Virus record (IMG/VR): IMGVR_UViG_3300045994_000321
Coordinates: 1-39,073 of that record
Source: a virus
Length of the DNA: 39,073 nt
Strand: one strand, 5' to 3'
Positions 36,802 through 39,073 of the stretch are shown here, piece after piece. The translations under genes and the position numbers were made by a program. Each line of letters begins with the position of its first letter. The first letter of the stretch is position 1. A model generated the notes under the pieces. The model ran no database searches and was not told the DNA's origin. It saw only the letters and a program-made list of their open reading frames with translations.

Positions 36802-38859
36802 ATGACAAAGAAAACCCTGCCTGACACTCTGGTGCCGCAGATCCGCACCAGCACCATTCGCCTGCAGACTGCAGCAGATGGTCAGCGCGCCGCCAAAATT
36901 GATGACATCACCCGGTCCACCTCGCTGGCCTTCAGCTCCGAAGAGCCGGTCAGCATGTGGTACGGCACCGAGATACTGAGCCACGCGCCTGGTGCTATGC
37001 GCACAGGCGTGCGTCAGCAGACCATGCCCATGCTTTTCAACCACCGCATGGACGACTTGCTTGGCAAGGTGGAATCCATTGAATGCAGCGATGGCGTGGG
37101 CCGCGCGAATGTGCGCTTTGGCAAAGACGAGCGCGGCACCTGGGCGCTTAACCAGGTGGACGACGGCATCCTGGTCAACGTGTCCTTTGCATATCGCGTC
37201 TACAAATGGCTGGAAGACGTAGAGGCCGACACCATCACCGCAGTGGATTGGGAGCCTCTTGAAATTTCGCTGGTCACCGTACCAGCAGACCCCACCGTTG
37301 GAGTTGGCCGCAATGCCAGCGCCGACGTTGCAAACGGCGTGCAACTCCAACGAGAAGCAACCGACTCTCCCGCGCCTGTGGCGCAACTCACCCCCCCAGT
37401 TCATCAACCCCAGGAGCAATCTATGAACAAACGCAAACAACGCCTGCTTGAGCAGGTCAAGGGCGATGCCGCCCCTTCCGGCACCGGTAGCACCGGTGGT
37501 ACGACTCTGGAAGTCACCAACGTCTCTAACGGAGAAGCCGCCCGCTCTGCTGAACTGCAGCGCGGCGCCGAAGCCGAACGAGCCCGCATGACCGAGATCG
37601 ATGCGCTCTCGCGTAAGTACGACCTCAGCCCTGAACTGCGCATGGGCCTGATCCAGCGCGGCGCAACCATCGAACAGGCTCGCTTGACCGCTGCCGACGT
37701 GGTGCTGGAGCGCGCGCAAAAGGCCGGCAAGCCCGTGGTGGAATTCGGCGAAGGCAACAACCCAGACCTGACCACTAAGGAAAAAGCCCGCTACAGCATG
37801 ATTCGTGCGGTCAATGCCGCTATGACTGGCAAGTGGGATGGCGCAGGCTTCGAGCTGGAGTGCTCCAACGAAATCGCTAAGCGCACCGGGCGCGCACCGT
37901 CTGACGGCAAGGCATTCTTTGTGCCGACCAACCTGCGTGCGGCTTATACCGTGGGCACGGCAGGTGCAGGCACATCTGGCGGCACCTTGGTTGCCACCAA
38001 CCTGTTGGCCGGCAGCTTCATTGAAGTGCTGCGCAACAAGGCCCGCGTCATGCAGTTGGGCGCCACGGTGCTCTCCGGCCTGGTGGGCAATGTGGACATC
38101 CCGCGTCAAACCGGCCAGACCTCCACCTTCTGGGTGGCTGAAGGCGTGGACACCACAGAAGCGGAAGCTACCTTCGACAAGGTTAGCCTGTCCATGAAGA
38201 GCATCGGCACCTACAGCCTGATCACCCGCAACATGCTGATGCAGGCCACGCCTGACATTGACATGATCGCGCGTGCTGACATGCTGGCGGCCATGGCCCT
38301 GGGCATTGACCTGGCAGCACTGTCCGGCATCGGTACCGGCGCCACACCGCGCGGTATTGCCAACGTGTCGGGCATTGGCTCGGTGGTGGGCGGTACCAAC
38401 GGACTGGCAGTGACCATCGACAACTACATTGATCTGGAAACACAGGTCACTGCCGCCAATGCGCCCGAAAGCAATCTGGCTTATCTGACCAATGCCAAGG
38501 TGGTCGGCTCCACCAAGAAACTCAAGTCCACCACTGGCCAGTACCTGTGGACGGGTTCGGCAGTGGGCGCACAGTCGGGCACTCCTGGTGAGATCAACGG
38601 CTATCCCGTGGCCCGCTCTAACCAAGCCCGTTCCACCCTGACTAAGGGCACAAGCTCCGGTGTGTGTTCTGAAATCTTCTTCGGCGCCTGGAGCGAGCTG
38701 CTGATCGGCGAGTGGGGCGTGCTGGAAATTGTGCCTAACCCGTACGCTGCTGAAGCCTACAAGAGTGGCGGCGTGCTGCTGCGTGCCCTGCAGTCCATCG
38801 ACATCGGTGTGCGCCACGCTGCATCGTTCTCGACGATGTCTGACGCGCTGACGCCTTAA
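36802..38859 (+). CDS. Prohead protease - major capsid protein fusion (HK97 type)
   Basis: 685 residues with AAAGGA before the ATG. Residues 20-170 are an HK97-type prohead protease: His81 in FNHRMDDLLGKV, Ser128 in VNVSFAY and Glu154 in EPLEISLVTVPADP are the predicted active-site region. A linker (175-207) leads to an internal ATG (Met208) with its own ribosome binding site. Then come a helical delta/scaffold-like part (about 240-320) and the capsid fold: ATVLSGLVGNVDIPRQTGQT, MLMQATPDIDMIARADMLAA, LAYLTNAKVVGSTKKLKSTT, and the end LRALQSIDIGVRHAASFSTM. The protease should cut at the delta-capsid junction to release mature shell subunits. Confidence 0.9.
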   Translation: MTKKTLPDTLVPQIRTSTIRLQTAADGQRAAKIDDITRSTSLAFSSEEPVSMWYGTEILSHAPGAMRTGVRQQTMPMLFNHRMDDLLGKVESIECSDGVGRANVRFGKDERGTWALNQVDDGILVNVSFAYRVYKWLEDVEADTITAVDWEPLEISLVTVPADPTVGVGRNASADVANGVQLQREATDSPAPVAQLTPPVHQPQEQSMNKRKQRLLEQVKGDAAPSGTGSTGGTTLEVTNVSNGEAARSAELQRGAEAERARMTEIDALSRKYDLSPELRMGLIQRGATIEQARLTAADVVLERAQKAGKPVVEFGEGNNPDLTTKEKARYSMIRAVNAAMTGKWDGAGFELECSNEIAKRTGRAPSDGKAFFVPTNLRAAYTVGTAGAGTSGGTLVATNLLAGSFIEVLRNKARVMQLGATVLSGLVGNVDIPRQTGQTSTFWVAEGVDTTEAEATFDKVSLSMKSIGTYSLITRNMLMQATPDIDMIARADMLAAMALGIDLAALSGIGTGATPRGIANVSGIGSVVGGTNGLAVTIDNYIDLETQVTAANAPESNLAYLTNAKVVGSTKKLKSTTGQYLWTGSAVGAQSGTPGEINGYPVARSNQARSTLTKGTSSGVCSEIFFGAWSELLIGEWGVLEIVPNPYAAEAYKSGGVLLRALQSIDIGVRHAASFSTMSDALTP
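37412..38859 (+). CDS. Internal start producing the capsid part alone (AGGAG 37412-37416, ATG 37423)
   Basis: Within the fused gene and in frame, AGGAG (37412-37416) lies six bases before ATG 37423, a near-ideal initiation site. It starts MNKRKQRLLEQVKGDAAPSG and would give a 478-residue delta-capsid precursor without protease. This allows many capsid subunits per protease, which the fusion alone would not. Such nested starts are known for lambda C/Nu3; here it is inferred from the sequence signal. The coordinates given begin at the ribosome binding site. Confidence 0.65.
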
Positions 38860-38879
38860 TCCGCGCCGTAGTGCCCCTT

Positions 38880-38906
38880 GCCCCTGCGCCATTCTGGCGC
38901 GGGGGC
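38880..38906 (+). other. Stable hairpin after the capsid gene, no T run
   Basis: GCCCCTGCGCC (38880-38890) pairs with GGCGCGGGGGC (38896-38906), with one T-G pair, around ATTCT. The following bases TTCCCCCAATC have no proper T run. It could slow transcription, protect the capsid message from 3' exonucleases or act as a weak terminator that lowers the amount of downstream message relative to capsid. Confidence 0.6.
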
Positions 38907-38940
38907 TTCCCCCAATCGCTTTTCTTTTAAGGAGCCTTCC

Positions 38941-39073
38941 ATGGCCAGTAAAAAATATGTCGTGCGCGATGGTTTCATCGTGTTCCTCTCCGTTATCAGC
39001 GCCAAGGGCGACAAGTCTGAGCGCACCTACACCGGCGGTGAGGAAGTCACCCTGGACGATGCCGACGCCGCAG
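38941..39073 (+). CDS. 5' part of the small capsid-proximal gene (continues at base 1)
   Basis: ATG at 38941, after TAAGGAGCC (38928-38936), gives the true start of the gene that fills 1-322. The frame runs off the window at residue 44. Joining the two at the repeat gives a 107-residue product. Everything said for the entry at 1-322 applies. Confidence 0.75.
   Translation, partial: MASKKYVVRDGFIVFLSVISAKGDKSERTYTGGEEVTLDDADAA
38943..39073. repeat. Right copy of the 131-bp terminal repeat
   Basis: Identical to 1-131 except 39069 (C) versus 127 (T). Shows that the unit length of the genome is about 38942 bp and that the ends meet within one gene. Confidence 0.9.

Noticed and set aside
36451-38892. 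Minus-strand open frame of 813 residues opposite the protease-capsid gene
   Set aside because: Mirror image of a strongly biased GC-rich coding region. It has no recognisable domain, no ribosome binding site, and lies against the direction of late transcription.

Overview
The window is the complete genome of a temperate, lambda-like siphovirus (about 38.9 kb), not a piece of ordinary chromosome. The last 131 bases (38943-39073) repeat the first 131 with one mismatch, so the molecule was circular or terminally redundant when assembled and was opened inside a small head gene. Protein style (GpA-type terminase, a protease-capsid fusion, DUF2460/DUF2163 tail-tip genes, DUF7220, DUF4224) and the moderately high GC suggest a betaproteobacterial, probably Burkholderiales, host; this is inference. 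A tRNA-His 3' end lies beside the integrase gene and should be the attP core, so the phage probably integrates into a host tRNA-His gene.

Following the circle from late gene control: a Q-like gene (27652-27993) is followed by a strong terminator and a structured non-coding stretch. Then come a displaced gpZ-like gene, terminase small and large subunits, a gpW-like connector, portal, a block of three beta-rich or repetitive structural genes plus a small adaptor-like one, and a fused prohead protease-major capsid gene with an internal start for the capsid part. The tail module crosses the sequence end: FI- and FII-position genes, tail terminator, tail tube, gpG/gpGT chaperones with a visible -1 frameshift signal, tape measure, DUF2460, DUF2163, NlpC/P60, central J-like protein and an S74-terminated fiber. 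The lysis block (13083-15318) has several small membrane proteins, a DUF5675 protein where an endolysin is expected, and nested Rz/Rz1 spanins. Terminators, attP and the integrase follow.

The leftward early operon (22219 down to 15897) contains 15 genes, nearly all overlapping by 1-13 nt. It includes an orphan ParB-like protein, a 29-residue microprotein, DUF7220, DUF4224 and the integrase. Two control regions, at 22266-22303 and 23274-23333, share one palindromic operator motif and the same promoter-operator geometry. They bracket a short repressor gene and a zinc-ribbon membrane protein gene that occupies the position of lambda rexAB. Rightward early genes are a Cro-like regulator, a 34-residue microprotein, two DNA-binding-like proteins and a Toprim/VirE-type primase-helicase. 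Nine copies of a 12-bp repeat just downstream of the primase-helicase look like an iteron origin.

The points most worth following are the mirror-image operator layout, the zinc-ribbon lysogeny gene, the iteron origin overlapping a coding region, the internal capsid start, the apparent absence of a classical endolysin, and an alanine-rich protein made almost entirely of roughly 21-residue repeats.
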